DNA of 64,000 nt from Sphingomonas lycopersici (GCF_026130605.1 NZ_JANFAU010000012.1:1-64000), one strand, 5' to 3'; numbered from the stretch's first letter, positions 1 to 9,569 are shown. Program-made: numbers and translations. The notes: generated by a model not told the origin, from the sequence alone.

Positions 1-59
<59 letters not shown>

Positions 60-60
<1 letters not shown>

Positions 61-908
61 CCGCCGGTCTCGCCGCGCTCGCCTTCGCGCCGTCCGCGGC
101 GATCGCGGCTTATTATGGCGCGATCGGGGCGATCGATGCATTCCTCTACGCCAATGTCCGGTCGATCCTCGAACGGCATGACGATCCGCCGCTCGAACGC
201 TGGGGCAATCTCGCCCAGCTCGTGCTGTATCTCGCGCCGCTCGTCGCGATGGGGGTCGCCTCGCGCGGCCGGGCCGCGGGCGGCGACGCGGTATTGCGGC
301 GCTTTGCGGCGTGCTGGCTGGCGGTCGCGCTGGCGGGCATTTTGCTGATCGGCGGCTGGTACGAACATTATGCGCTGCCGGCGATGGTGCCGGGGGCGAT
401 CTGCGCGGCGGGCTTCCTCGGCGCGCGCCGCCGCGCCGCGCTGGCGATCCTCGGCGTGGTCGCGCTGATTGGCACCGGGATGACGGTCGCGGGGCGCATC
501 GCGCACGGTGGGCCGGCGCAATTCGCCGCGCTGGCGAAAGCGGTCGGGCCGGGGCCGGGCTGCCTGTGGGTCTATTCGGGCGATACCAAGCTCTATGCGA
601 TCACCGATCGCTGCCGGCTGAGCCGCTATATGTTCCCGAGCCATCTCTATCGAACGCGCGAGGCGGGGGCGGTCGGGGTCGACCAGGCCAGTGAGGTGCG
701 GCGCATCCTCTCGCTGCGCCCGACGACGGTGGTGATGCGCCCGCCGTCGATCGGCGAGCGCCCCGAGATCCGCGCGATCGTTTCCGCCGCAATGGCGCGC
801 GACTATCGCCTCGCTCATGCCATGCCGCTGGGGAAAGAAGTGATTTCGGTTTATGAGCTTAAGACCGTCCGAAATGCCCCGCCGGGGCATTTCCCAGAAG
901 GACGCTGA
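60..908 (+). CDS. Membrane glycosyltransferase-like protein, C-terminal fragment
   Basis: The reading frame is open from about position 60 to the TGA at 906-908, and the 5' part is lost in the poly-G edge. The visible part begins with a hydrophobic stretch followed by YYGAIGAIDAFLYANV, a pattern I associate with GT39/ArnT-like dolichyl-phosphate mannosyltransferase membrane proteins. Two or three further hydrophobic segments follow, then a soluble C-terminal domain of about 130 residues. A GTG at 222 could serve as a start, but the upstream codons are clearly coding-like, so the protein is longer. It overlaps the next gene by ATGA. The family is inferred from a fragment; the substrate is unknown. 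Confidence 0.55.
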
Positions 909-1648
909 TGATGAAGCGATTGCTTGCCTCGATCCACGACGTCGGCCCGCGGTTCGAACGCGAGGTGGAGACCTTGCTCGACCGGCTTTCAGGCCATCTC
1001 GGCGGCCCGCGGCTGGCGATGCTGGTCGTCCCCGATCATTGGGGCGAGGCGCCGCTGACCCCCGGCACCCCATTCGCGACGCGATTGCGCGGCTGGGCCG
1101 ATGCCGGGATCGAGATGTTCGTCCACGGCTGGTTCCACCGCGACACCACCGAGCATCACGGGATCGCCGCGCTCAAGGCCAGGCATATGACCGCGAGCGA
1201 GGGCGAGTTCCTCGGGCTCGATCATGCCGTGGCGCTCGATCGCATGACGCGCGGCAAGGCGCTGGTGGAGGATATCATCGGGCGCCCCGCGGCGGGGTTC
1301 GTCGCGCCGGCGTGGCTCTATTCGGACGGCGCGATGCAGGCGCTGGGCGAGGCGGGGTTCGCGCTCGCCGAGAATCACGGCCGGGTGTGGGCGCCGAACG
1401 CGGGGGATCGCGTGCTGACGCGCGGCCCGGTGATCACCTGGGCGAGCCGCACCAACGGACGCCAGCTCAGCTCGCTCGCCGCATCGGCGGTGCTGCGCCG
1501 CCTGCTCCAGCCGGCGAAGGTGGTGCGGGTCGCGGTGCATCCCGGCGACGCGCATGTCCCGCGGCTGCTGGAGAGCATCGACCGCACCTTCCGCGCCTTC
1601 ACGCGCGGCGGGCGGGTGCCGTCGCGTTACGCCGATCTGGCGCGCTGA
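908..1648 (+). CDS. DUF2334 polysaccharide-deacetylase-like protein
   Basis: 246 aa. The protein matches the NodB-like DUF2334 deacetylase fold. It has the N-terminal SIHDV motif (H10-D11, the aspartate being a candidate metal/base residue) and HGWFHRD (H73 and H77, an H-x3-H metal pair). Members probably act on carbohydrate or peptidoglycan N-acetyl groups; the substrate cannot be read here. There is no clear signal peptide. The ATG overlaps the stop of the upstream membrane gene (ATGA), so the two are probably translated together. Its 3' end overlaps the convergent glycosyltransferase gene by 22 bp. Confidence 0.82.
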   Translation: MMKRLLASIHDVGPRFEREVETLLDRLSGHLGGPRLAMLVVPDHWGEAPLTPGTPFATRLRGWADAGIEMFVHGWFHRDTTEHHGIAALKARHMTASEGEFLGLDHAVALDRMTRGKALVEDIIGRPAAGFVAPAWLYSDGAMQALGEAGFALAENHGRVWAPNAGDRVLTRGPVITWASRTNGRQLSSLAASAVLRRLLQPAKVVRVAVHPGDAHVPRLLESIDRTFRAFTRGGRVPSRYADLAR

Positions 1649-2817
1649 ACCGCGCTGCGGCGCTCGATCTGCTCGGCATAATAATCGATCAGGGCCTGCG
1701 CATGCTGGCGATCGTCGATCACCTGCTCCGCCGCCACCGCCGCCGCGCGGCGCAATAGCCGCCGGTCGCGCGCGGCGAGCCGCAGGATCGCCGCGGCGCA
1801 CGCCTTGGCATCGCCCGCGGGATAGGTTTCGGCATATTCGGGGCGCGCCACCGCCGCCGCGCCGCCCTCGTCGGGGACGATCAGCGGCGCGCCCGAGGCG
1901 AGCGCCTCCGACACGACCAGCCCGAAGGTCTCGATCTCGCAGCCGTGGATGCACGCATCGGCGCTGGCCATGATGCTGGCGAGCCGCTCGCGATCGTAGA
2001 CCGGCTTGAACAGCCGGATATGCGGGCTGCCCGCCGCGCGCCGTTCGAGCGCGGGGGTCTGCCCACCGTGGCCGATCAGGATCAGCCCGACGGGAACATG
2101 CGCGCCGGCGCGCTCGACCGCGTCGATGATCATGTCCCAGCGCTTTTCACGGTGGTGGCGGCCGATGCCGAACAGCAGCAGCCCGTCCTCGGGCAGATCG
2201 CATTGCGCGAGCAACGCGCGGCGCAGATTCTCGTCGCGGAAGCGCGGCGAGAAATGCTGGCGCTCGATCCCCAGCGGGAAGGCGGCGTCGATCCTCAGGC
2301 CACGCGCGGTGAGCCGTTCCTGGAGCGCCGGGCCGTTGGTCAGCACGCAATCGTATTTTTCCAGGAACCGCGACATATAGCGCGTGTACCAGGAGAAAGC
2401 GCGCTCGACCTTCTCCGCGCTCGCCACGCCCTCGAACCAGCGCTGGGCGTAGGCGGCCATATTGTCGTTGTGCATGAAATAGGATTTGAGCGCGCGGCCC
2501 TGCCAGTCGCCGACGAACCACGCCGGCTTCCACGGGCTGCAATTCTCCACCACGTCCGGGTCGTAGTGATCGAGCAACGCGGTGATCGCGTCGCGATCCC
2601 AGAACAGCCCGTAATTCTTGTCGAACGGGATCGGCGGCGATTTGACGTAATGGACGCGGCCGCCGCCGGGGCGATCCTCGATCCGCTCCTCCTTGCCGCA
2701 GGCGAGCACGATCAGCTCGTGCCCCAGATCGGCCATGATCCCGATCTTGCGGTCGATATAGGTGCGCACGCCCCCCCCGGTGGGCGAGTAGATCTCGTTG
2801 ACGTCGACGATGCGCAT
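1627..2817 (-). CDS. GT4-family glycosyltransferase
   Basis: 396 aa from the ATG at 2817; the open frame extends 15 codons further upstream, but MRIVDVNEIYSP is the natural N-terminus. It has a GT-B fold: a glycine-rich N-terminal motif (SPTGGGVRTY, 11-20), then the donor-binding GIGRHHREKR block (about 217-226) and the E-x7-E motif in EIETFGLVVSEA (E296 and E304), typical of retaining GT4 enzymes using nucleotide sugars. The acceptor is unknown; neighbours suggest cell-envelope glycan or lipid glycosylation. It converges with and overlaps the DUF2334 gene. Confidence 0.85.
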   Translation of the reverse strand: MRIVDVNEIYSPTGGGVRTYIDRKIGIMADLGHELIVLACGKEERIEDRPGGGRVHYVKSPPIPFDKNYGLFWDRDAITALLDHYDPDVVENCSPWKPAWFVGDWQGRALKSYFMHNDNMAAYAQRWFEGVASAEKVERAFSWYTRYMSRFLEKYDCVLTNGPALQERLTARGLRIDAAFPLGIERQHFSPRFRDENLRRALLAQCDLPEDGLLLFGIGRHHREKRWDMIIDAVERAGAHVPVGLILIGHGGQTPALERRAAGSPHIRLFKPVYDRERLASIMASADACIHGCEIETFGLVVSEALASGAPLIVPDEGGAAAVARPEYAETYPAGDAKACAAAILRLAARDRRLLRRAAAVAAEQVIDDRQHAQALIDYYAEQIERRSAVQRARSA

Positions 2818-2878
2818 ATCAGTTTCCGATCGAAAATGCGGTTTGACCGCATCGCGCGACACCCGCCCCGGTTCTCAC

Positions 2879-3009
2879 TCCTCCCCCGGAGGGGGAGGGG
2901 GACCGTTGCGCAGCAACGGTGGAGGGGTAGTCGCTGCGGGCGGTGTCGCCTGTGGCGTCCACCCCTCCACCAGCCTTCGGCTGGTCCCCCTCCCCTTCCA
3001 GGGGAGGAA
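2879..3009. repeat. Palindromic intergenic repeat (CTCCCC/GGGGAG type)
   Basis: This is a composite inverted repeat in the gap between the GT4 gene and the DUF2141 gene. CTCCCCCGGAGGGGGAG opens it and CTCCCCTTCCAGGGGAGG closes it. In between lie an inner hairpin (CCGTTGCGCAGCAACGG) and its counterpart CCAGCCTTCGGCTGG. It has a REP/BIME-like architecture. No ORF inside it looks coding. Confidence 0.7.
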
Positions 3010-3060
3010 TAGGGAGCGGGCCGATGCCGCGTGAGGTGACCCGAAGGGGCATCACCAGAC

Positions 3061-3579
3061 TCAACGCCCCACCGGGCCGAAGGCGGGGGGGAAGCCGTGG
3101 AGATATTGCGTGCGGATCAGCACGGTCGCGACGCCGGTGCCGACGTTGACCATCGCGTTGGATAGCTTGGGCTTCGAACGGCCGAGCTTCTGGTTACCCG
3201 GCACGCCGACCCCGTCGGACCAGAAATTGAACTTGTTCTTCCCGTCGCGATCGTGGGTGAACAGGATCGCATAGGTGCCGGGATGCGGCACGCGCATGCA
3301 CATCACCACCGGGCCGTTTCGCGGCGTCGGCACCCAGATGCGGCGGAACAATTTGCCCTCTTTCTTGAGGTCGCGGTCGTCGCGCAGGAAATCGTCCTCG
3401 TTCGCCGGGTAAAGCTCCAGCTTCAGCGATCCGACGCGATCCTTCATGCCGACGACCTCGACGCGGATGCTGGGGCCGTTGATGCAGGCGTCGGTCTCGC
3501 CGACCGGCTGCGCGGCGGCGGCGAGCGGCGCGACGAGGGCGGCGAGCGCCGCGGCGAGGATCAGGCGGCGGCGTGCCAT
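3061..3579 (-). CDS. DUF2141 family exported protein
   Basis: 172 aa from the ATG at 3579. It has a clear Sec signal peptide (MARRRL followed by an Ala/Leu-rich core, probable cleavage near AAAQ, residues 21-24). The mature part has the DUF2141 features: SLKLELYP near residue 51, a C-x-R pair around 94-96, and GTYAILFTHDRDGKNKFNFW (101-120). The family is periplasmic or exported and its function is unknown. The ATG lies 19 bp inside the 3' end of the upstream membrane gene, so the two are probably translationally coupled. The frame is open far upstream, but that part is only a shadow of the neighbouring gene. Confidence 0.8.
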   Translation of the reverse strand: MARRRLILAAALAALVAPLAAAAQPVGETDACINGPSIRVEVVGMKDRVGSLKLELYPANEDDFLRDDRDLKKEGKLFRRIWVPTPRNGPVVMCMRVPHPGTYAILFTHDRDGKNKFNFWSDGVGVPGNQKLGRSKPKLSNAMVNVGTGVATVLIRTQYLHGFPPAFGPVGR

Positions 3580-4499
3580 TCGCGGGCCTTTGCGATGGCG
3601 CTCCCGGCGCTGATGACAGCGATGAGAACGACGTGGACGAGCAGGGTGAGCGCCGCGGTGAACGCGATCATCTCGGAAAGTGCGCGATCCTGGCCGACGA
3701 TCAGGATCGCGAAATTGGCGAAGAGCAGATCCTTGTTGGGCAGGAAGGGAAGGCGCGAGACGAGCAGCCGCCCGGCGGACAGGAACAGCCACATGCCGAC
3801 CGACACCCCCGGCATCGCGAAATGCCAGCAGAGCGCGAGCAGGATCGAGGTGAGCACGATGCGCGCGGCGTGGATGTTGAAGATCATCCACAATTCGCGG
3901 CGCGGCAGCGAGAAGACGCGCTTGGAGAGCGCGACGATCGTCACCGAGATCAGCAGCGTGAGCCCCGCGGACCACATCACCGTGTGGAGCAGCTGCGCCG
4001 GGATGAGCTGATAGCCGAGCGGCAGCGCGATCGCGCAGAGCAGGATCGTCGCGCCGTTGCCGGCGATGCCCGACAGGATGCTGACGTCCTTCACCGCGCC
4101 GAACGGCGCCGCGACCATATGCGCGCGCTCGCGCGCCCAGGCGTAGAAATAGGCCTCGCCCGAATAGCCGAGCACGACGTCGTTCGCGATCCGCTTCTTG
4201 TTGAGCGCGATGAACCCGCCCAGCCAGGGAATCCGCCAGAGATAGCGGAAGATCAGCAGGTCGCCGATCGGATAGGTGACGTAGAGCAGGGCGAAGCACA
4301 GGTAGAACCACGGGCTCGCCGGCACCGCGCGGTTGAGCCCGGCAAGCCCCGCGCTCAGCAATTCGTGGCCGAGGCCGGCGATCATCGCCAGCGTCACCAT
4401 CGCGCCGAGGATCATCGGCCAGCGGCGCTTGATCGTCTCGACCGGCTCCAGGCCGGCGAGCTCGACGACCGGATCGGGCGCAACTGTAGTGGCGGGCAT
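3561..4499 (-). CDS. Multi-pass membrane protein, possibly flippase-like
   Basis: 312 aa from the ATG at 4499 (CGGAG about 13 bases upstream); a TTG at 4523 is possible but less likely. After a charged N-terminus there are roughly seven to eight hydrophobic segments over residues 25-300. The segment containing YPIGDLL, NKKRIANDV and GEAYFYAW loosely resembles the UPF0104 / lysyl-PG-synthase transmembrane family, but I could not confirm this. It sits between two glycosyltransferase genes and overlaps the DUF2141 gene, so a role in envelope lipid or glycan handling is a guess from context. Confidence 0.65.
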   Translation of the reverse strand: MPATTVAPDPVVELAGLEPVETIKRRWPMILGAMVTLAMIAGLGHELLSAGLAGLNRAVPASPWFYLCFALLYVTYPIGDLLIFRYLWRIPWLGGFIALNKKRIANDVVLGYSGEAYFYAWARERAHMVAAPFGAVKDVSILSGIAGNGATILLCAIALPLGYQLIPAQLLHTVMWSAGLTLLISVTIVALSKRVFSLPRRELWMIFNIHAARIVLTSILLALCWHFAMPGVSVGMWLFLSAGRLLVSRLPFLPNKDLLFANFAILIVGQDRALSEMIAFTAALTLLVHVVLIAVISAGSAIAKAREWHAAA

Positions 4500-4625
4500 G
4501 TCGGGGGGTGCTCCGGGGGGCAAAGCAGTCTTTCTTATCTCGCCCTATTCCGGGCGAATGTCTCATTTACGACTGATTGTGGATTCTTGTGGGCGGATTT
4601 GGGCTGTTGCATGGCAGTGTGCAAG

Positions 4626-5780
4626 ATGGACCGCGTGAAACACATTTTCACTTACGCCGAATCGCTCGATGGCGGGGGCGTCGAGCGTGCGCAGCTTCGG
4701 CTGGCGCGCGGCTGGCTGGCGGCGGGGCGGCGGGTGACGCTGGCGGTCGGCTGTATCGACGGGCCGCTCGCCGCCGAGATTCCTGACGGGCTGGAGATCG
4801 TGCGGCTGGGCGGCACGACCTTTCCCGCTCTGTTCCGCGTTCCTGCTATCATACGGGAAACAAAGCCGGATATCATCTTCTGCCCCGGTTCTTATTATAC
4901 CAGCATCGCACTGTGGACGCGGCTCAGGCTCGGGGGATCCTGCCCGCCGATCGTCAGCAAGGTTTCCAATGCGATGCGGCGCGGCGATCATCGGGCGCTG
5001 CTCGCGGCGGGGCATGCGGCGTGGCTGCGGCTGCACCCGCGCTTTCTTGACCGAATCGTGGCGATGACCGACGCGAGTGCACGAGACGTGCTCGAAACGA
5101 CGCGAATCGATCCGTCGCGCTGCGCGACGATCGCCAATCCGCCGGCCTTGCCGCTGCCGGGGGCGACGATCGAGGGGCTGCCGCCGCGCTATATCCTCGG
5201 CGTCGGGCGGCTGGTGCGGCAGAAGAGATGGGATCGCCTGCTCGACGCGATTCCGCGGCTTGCCGAGCGACTGCCGCTGGTCATCCTGGGCGAGGGCGAT
5301 CAGCGCGCCGCGATCGAGGCACGTGCTGCCGCTTTGGGGATCGATGTGCGGCTGCTCGGCCATTCGCCCGATCCGCTGCTGGCGATGCGCTCGGCCGCGG
5401 TGCTCGCGCTGACCTCCGATTTCGAGGGCGTCCCCGGGGTGCTGCGCGAGGCGCTGTCGGTCGGGACGCCGGTCGTCACCACCGATTCGTCGCCGGCGGT
5501 GTGGGAAATCGTCACCTCCGCCGCGCTGGGCACGGTGGTGTCGACCGACGATGCCGACGGGCTGGTCAAGGCGCTCGACTGGTGGCTGATGCCCGATGCC
5601 GCGCGCCCCGCGCCGGTGCCGCCGCCGGGGGCGGATTCGGCCGAGCGCTATCTCGCGCTGTTCGATTCGGTGCTGTCGGGCGCGCCGGTGCCGGTGTGGC
5701 ATCCGGGGGCGGCCGAGCCGCATCTCGTGCCGCTCCCCACCGTCGAGCCGGCGGCGGCGTCGCCGACGTCAATCCGCTGA
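4626..5780 (+). CDS. GT4-family glycosyltransferase
   Basis: 384 aa from the ATG at 4626 (an in-frame ATG at 4611 is an alternative; neither has an obvious ribosome binding site). It begins with a GT-B glycine motif (ESLDGGGVERAQ, 12-23). Later it has VGRLVRQKRWDRLLDA (193-208) and a C-terminal E-x7-E block in DFEGVPGVLREAL (E267 and E275). It is therefore a retaining nucleotide-sugar glycosyltransferase resembling those of LPS and capsule clusters. It is divergent from the membrane gene, with a 126-bp gap, and its 3' end overlaps the convergent permease gene by 12 bp. Donor and acceptor are unknown. Confidence 0.85.
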   Translation: MDRVKHIFTYAESLDGGGVERAQLRLARGWLAAGRRVTLAVGCIDGPLAAEIPDGLEIVRLGGTTFPALFRVPAIIRETKPDIIFCPGSYYTSIALWTRLRLGGSCPPIVSKVSNAMRRGDHRALLAAGHAAWLRLHPRFLDRIVAMTDASARDVLETTRIDPSRCATIANPPALPLPGATIEGLPPRYILGVGRLVRQKRWDRLLDAIPRLAERLPLVILGEGDQRAAIEARAAALGIDVRLLGHSPDPLLAMRSAAVLALTSDFEGVPGVLREALSVGTPVVTTDSSPAVWEIVTSAALGTVVSTDDADGLVKALDWWLMPDAARPAPVPPPGADSAERYLALFDSVLSGAPVPVWHPGAAEPHLVPLPTVEPAAASPTSIR

Positions 5781-6824
5781 TTCGACCTTTTCGGAGCGAC
5801 GTTCCATCGCGGTCTTGATCAAGGCGGTCATCGGATCGGCCAGTGCGAGCCCGAGGATGCCGAACAAGGCGCTCGCCAGGATCTGCGCGCCGAGCGTCAG
5901 CGCGGGCGGCAGATCGACCGCGCGCTTGGCGACCGTCGGGATCACGACATAGCCGTCGAACAATTGCACCGCGGCATAGACGCCGATCGCGGCATAGCCG
6001 GTATGCGTCCCCGCCGAGAAACCCACCGCGATCGTCAGCGCGCCCGAGACCAGCGCGCCGATATTGGGGATGAAGGCGAGCAGGCCGGTGAGGATGCCGA
6101 GGATCAGCGCCATCGGCACCCCGGCGATCGCCAGCGCGGTGCCGACGAACACCCCCTCCGCCGCCATCCCGACCAGCCGCCCGGCGAGCAGCCGCCGCAA
6201 TGTCTTGCCCATCGCCTCGACGGTGAGCGCGAATTCCTGGCGGTTGTCTTCGGGCACCATCCATTGCAGCCCGCGGTCATAGACCCGGGGGTCCATCGCG
6301 ACGAACAGCCCGATCACCAGGATCATGAACATCGTGGTGAGCGCGCCGAACGCGGTGCCGACCCAGGAGGTGAGGCGGCCGACCGACGACAAGGCCTCGC
6401 GCGCCAGCCCGCCGAGATCCTTGACCCCCGGGAGCAGCCCCTGCGCCGAAAGCCAGGTCGCGAGCCGCATCGCCTGCACCTCGATCGTCGAGCGCAATTG
6501 CAGCACCTGATCGGTGATCTGCATCCCCGCGATATAGAAGGTCGCGACGAGGAACGAGATCGTCAGCAGGCAGACGATCAGCAACCGCCAGCCGCGCGGG
6601 ATCGGCAGCACCCGGCCGAGCAGCCGCACCCCGCCGTCGAGCAGGGCGGCGAAGACCAGCCCGGCGAAAATGATCAGCAATGGCTGGACGAGCAGCACGA
6701 CCAGCACGATCGCCGAGGCCATCCCCAGCCATACCGCGGCGCGCTTGATCTCGCGCCGGGTTTCGGGGTTGCGGATCTCGTTCGGGCTCGCGCCCTCGAG
6801 GATCTGCAACCGCCGCTCGGTCAT
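5769..6824 (-). CDS. AI-2E family transporter (PerM/YdiK-like)
   Basis: 351 aa from the ATG at 6824. The first ~35 residues are polar, followed by paired hydrophobic segments (about 38-80), a soluble amphipathic stretch with the MQITDQ region, and a further block of membrane segments. GILTGLLAFIPNIGALVS, near residue 245, is a signature of the AI-2E/PerM superfamily. Members export autoinducer or small solutes or act in cation exchange; the function here is not determinable. The ATG overlaps the lepB stop (ATGA), making it the last gene of the leftward pyrE-pdxJ-acpS-lepB run. Confidence 0.88.
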   Translation of the reverse strand: MTERRLQILEGASPNEIRNPETRREIKRAAVWLGMASAIVLVVLLVQPLLIIFAGLVFAALLDGGVRLLGRVLPIPRGWRLLIVCLLTISFLVATFYIAGMQITDQVLQLRSTIEVQAMRLATWLSAQGLLPGVKDLGGLAREALSSVGRLTSWVGTAFGALTTMFMILVIGLFVAMDPRVYDRGLQWMVPEDNRQEFALTVEAMGKTLRRLLAGRLVGMAAEGVFVGTALAIAGVPMALILGILTGLLAFIPNIGALVSGALTIAVGFSAGTHTGYAAIGVYAAVQLFDGYVVIPTVAKRAVDLPPALTLGAQILASALFGILGLALADPMTALIKTAMERRSEKVESAD

Positions 6825-7777
6825 TGCGCCTGTTCCGGGTGGAGCGAGGTGCCCGCGCGGCCGCTGCGCAGCGAATGCCACCAGCTCAGCGGGTTGAGCG
6901 AGGCCGATCCGTCGACCGAGAAAGTGATGAATTCGGCGCGACCGCCGAGATTCTCCCACGGCACCGGCCCGCCGAGCCCCTTTTCATAGCCGCCGAGCGC
7001 GAAGCGGCTGTCGGCCGAGCGATCGCGATTGTCGCCCATCAGGAAGACATGGCCGGCGGGAATCGTGATCGGATTGCCCGCGTGATAATAATCGCCGGGG
7101 CTGTCGGGCTCGAGATCGACGGTGTCGTAGCGGCGCCCGTTGGGCAGGGTTTCGGTGACGATCGGCAGCCGGCACACCGTCGTGCCGCCGGCCAGCGTCA
7201 CGCGCGCGCCGGGATATTGCAGCGGGTCGCAGGTGGCGTTGGCGTCCACCGGCAGGTCGCGATAGTGCATCGCGCCGCGCGCGATCGGCTTGCCGTTGAG
7301 GATCACCACCCCGCCGCGCACCTCGAGCGTATCGCCGGGGAGCCCGATCACGCGCTTGATATAGTCGCTCGACTGGCCCGGCGGGGTGACGATCACCACG
7401 TCGCCGCGCTCGGGCAGCTTGCCCCACAGACGCCCCTTGATGAACGGCAGCTCGACCGACCAGCTGTCCTCGGGCTTGTGGAGCACGAGGCTGTTGAAGA
7501 TCGCGACCGGATTGGGGATCGTCGGCGAGACGAACGACCAGCCGTAAGCATATTTGGAAACGACCAGCCGATCGCCCACCTCGAGCCCCGGCAGCATGGA
7601 TTCGCTCGGGATATAGAAGGGCTTGGCGATGAAGCTGTGGAAGCCGAGCACCGCGACGATCAGCCAGAACATGCCGCGCAGCTCGCCCCACCAGTCGATG
7701 CCACGACGTTCGGGGGTTTCCTGTGCGGCCGGCGGTTCGCCCGTCAATGCCAGCTCCTCGGCCATATGGTCACTCAT
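6821..7777 (-). CDS. lepB: Signal peptidase I
   Basis: 318 aa from the ATG at 7777, which overlaps the acpS stop. It cleaves signal peptides at the periplasmic face of the inner membrane. One N-terminal transmembrane helix spans about 35-52. The catalytic serine is in IPSESMLPGL (S60) and the general-base lysine in YIKRVIG (K141). The box E motif GDNRDRSADSR is present near residue 254. The length fits a proteobacterial LepB. An upstream in-frame methionine at 7816 is within acpS and is less likely. Confidence 0.95.
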   Translation of the reverse strand: MSDHMAEELALTGEPPAAQETPERRGIDWWGELRGMFWLIVAVLGFHSFIAKPFYIPSESMLPGLEVGDRLVVSKYAYGWSFVSPTIPNPVAIFNSLVLHKPEDSWSVELPFIKGRLWGKLPERGDVVIVTPPGQSSDYIKRVIGLPGDTLEVRGGVVILNGKPIARGAMHYRDLPVDANATCDPLQYPGARVTLAGGTTVCRLPIVTETLPNGRRYDTVDLEPDSPGDYYHAGNPITIPAGHVFLMGDNRDRSADSRFALGGYEKGLGGPVPWENLGGRAEFITFSVDGSASLNPLSWWHSLRSGRAGTSLHPEQAQ

Positions 7778-8175
7778 TGAGGTATCGCTTCGATGATCAC
7801 GAAGGCCTGCGCCCAAGGGTGATCGTCGGTGAGAGTCAAGTGGATGCGCGCGACGTGCCCCTCGGGGATCATCGCGTCAAGCCTCGCCTTGGCGCCGCCG
7901 GCCAGCGCCAGCGTCGGCGCGCCCGAGGGGGCGTTGACCACCCCGATGTCCTTCATGAACACCCCGCGCTTGAACCCGGTGCCGACCGCCTTGGAAAAGG
8001 CCTCCTTGGCGGCGAAGCGCTTGGCATAGGTGCCCGCGCGGGTGAACGGGCGCCGCGCCGCCTTGGCGCGCTCGATATCGGTGAAGACACGCGCCTCGAA
8101 ACGCTCGCCAAACCGGTCGAGCGAGGCCTGGATCCGCTCGATGTTGCACAGATCGGAGCCGAGCCCGACGATCAC
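7774..8175 (-). CDS. acpS: Holo-[acyl-carrier-protein] synthase
   Basis: 133 aa. It transfers 4'-phosphopantetheine from CoA to the acyl carrier protein. The magnesium-binding aspartate is in GSDLCNIERI (D8) and the conserved glutamate in KRFAAKEAFSKA (E58), at normal positions. The start codon is GTG, overlapping the pdxJ stop as GTGA. The order pdxJ-acpS-lepB is a common alphaproteobacterial arrangement, and the tight overlaps here imply one transcript with coupled translation. Confidence 0.95.
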   Translation of the reverse strand: MIVGLGSDLCNIERIQASLDRFGERFEARVFTDIERAKAARRPFTRAGTYAKRFAAKEAFSKAVGTGFKRGVFMKDIGVVNAPSGAPTLALAGGAKARLDAMIPEGHVARIHLTLTDDHPWAQAFVIIEAIPQ

Positions 8176-8900
8176 CGCGCGAGATCCATCAGCTCGCGCA
8201 TCCGCCGCACCGCCGGCTCCAGCCCGACGAAGATCGCCTCGCCGATCAGGAAGTGGCCGATGTTGAGCTCGCGCACCTGCGGGATCGCGGCAACCGGGGC
8301 GACATTGTCATAGGTCAGCCCGTGGCCGGCATGGACCTCGATCCCGTTCTTCGCCGCCAGCGCGGCGGCGTCGGCGAGGCGGCGCAATTCTTCGGCGCGC
8401 GCGTCGCCGGTCAGTTCCGCATAGCGCCCGGTGTGCAATTCGACCACCGGCGCGCCGAGCCGCACTGCCGCCTCGATCTGGCGCGGATCGGGCTCGATGA
8501 ACAGGGAGACGCGGATATTGGCCGCGCCCAGCGCGCCGACCATCGGGGCGAGGTGATTATGTTGCCCCGCGGCGTCGAGCCCGCCCTCGGTGGTGCGTTC
8601 GGCGCGCTTCTCGGGGACGATGCACGCGGCGTGCGGGCGGTGGTTGAGCGCGATCGCCAGCATTTCCTCGGTCGCCGCCATTTCGAGGTTGAGCGGGATC
8701 GACAGTTCGTTCGACAGCCGCGCGATATCGCCGTCGGTGATGTGGCGGCGGTCCTCGCGCAGATGCGCGGTGATCCCGTCCGCCCCCGCCGCCGCCGCGA
8801 GCAATGCCGCGCGCACCGGATCGGGGGTATCGCCGCCGCGCGCATTGCGGACGGTCGCGACATGATCGATGTTGACGCCGAGGCGCAGCGCGTGCGTCAC
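8172..8900 (-). CDS. pdxJ: Pyridoxine 5'-phosphate synthase
   Basis: 242 aa. It condenses 1-deoxyxylulose 5-phosphate with 3-amino-2-oxopropyl phosphate in vitamin B6 synthesis (DXP-dependent route). The N-terminus has the family block LGVNIDHVATVRNARGG (residues 7-23), followed by TAHLREDRRHI near 45 and ELHTGRYAE, then HAGHGLTYDNV for phosphate binding. It is full length for a TIM-barrel PdxJ. It overlaps pyrE by four bases upstream and acpS downstream. Confidence 0.96.
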   Translation of the reverse strand: MTHALRLGVNIDHVATVRNARGGDTPDPVRAALLAAAAGADGITAHLREDRRHITDGDIARLSNELSIPLNLEMAATEEMLAIALNHRPHAACIVPEKRAERTTEGGLDAAGQHNHLAPMVGALGAANIRVSLFIEPDPRQIEAAVRLGAPVVELHTGRYAELTGDARAEELRRLADAAALAAKNGIEVHAGHGLTYDNVAPVAAIPQVRELNIGHFLIGEAIFVGLEPAVRRMRELMDLAR

Positions 8901-9481
8901 GCCGCCGCCCTGCTGCCCGGCTTGATCGCGGGGATCGCGGCGAGCGCGGGGGGCAGCGCATCGGCCTCATAGGTCGGCACGTCGAGCCTGATCAGCGGGA
9001 AGAAGGGCACGCCGAGATCGGCGGTGCCGTTCGAGCGATCGACCAGCGACGCGCCCGCGATCACCTTGCCCCCCGCCACCTCGATCGCCTTGATCGCCTC
9101 GCGGCTGGAGAGGCCGGTGGTGACGACATCCTCCATCATCAGCACTTCCTGCCCCGGCTCGAGCCGGAAGCCGCGGCGCAGCTCGAAGGTGCCGGTCGGG
9201 CGCTCGACGAACATCGCCTCGACCCCCAGCGCGCGCGCCATCTCATGCCCGGCGATCACCCCGCCCATCGCGGGCGAGACGACCGCGGTGATCCGCGCGC
9301 GTAGCTCGGCCGGGATCCGCGCGGCGAGCGCCTCGCTGAGCCGGGCGCCGCGGCGCGGGTCCATCAACACCCGCGCGCATTGCAGGTAACGCGGGGAGCG
9401 CAGGCCGGAGGAGAGGATGAAATGGCCTTCGAGCAGCGCATCGGCAGCGCGAAACTCGGCCAGCACCTCATCGTCGGTCAT
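8897..9481 (-). CDS. pyrE: Orotate phosphoribosyltransferase
   Basis: 194 aa from the ATG at 9481; the open frame continues upstream, but MTDDEVLAEF is the standard N-terminus. It makes OMP from orotate and PRPP in pyrimidine synthesis. The PRPP-binding motif VLMMEDVVTTG lies at 113-123, and EGHFILSSGLRSPRY (19-32) is characteristic of the short OPRT class. It is the first gene of the leftward run and is divergent from ctaC. Confidence 0.95.
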   Translation of the reverse strand: MTDDEVLAEFRAADALLEGHFILSSGLRSPRYLQCARVLMDPRRGARLSEALAARIPAELRARITAVVSPAMGGVIAGHEMARALGVEAMFVERPTGTFELRRGFRLEPGQEVLMMEDVVTTGLSSREAIKAIEVAGGKVIAGASLVDRSNGTADLGVPFFPLIRLDVPTYEADALPPALAAIPAIKPGSRAAA

Positions 9482-9569
9482 GCTTGTCCCTTCAGCGTAA
9501 TTTGCCCCCGCGAGATACGGACCGAAGGCCCCCTGCGCAACGTCGGCCGGCAAAAATGCCCGTTGCGGC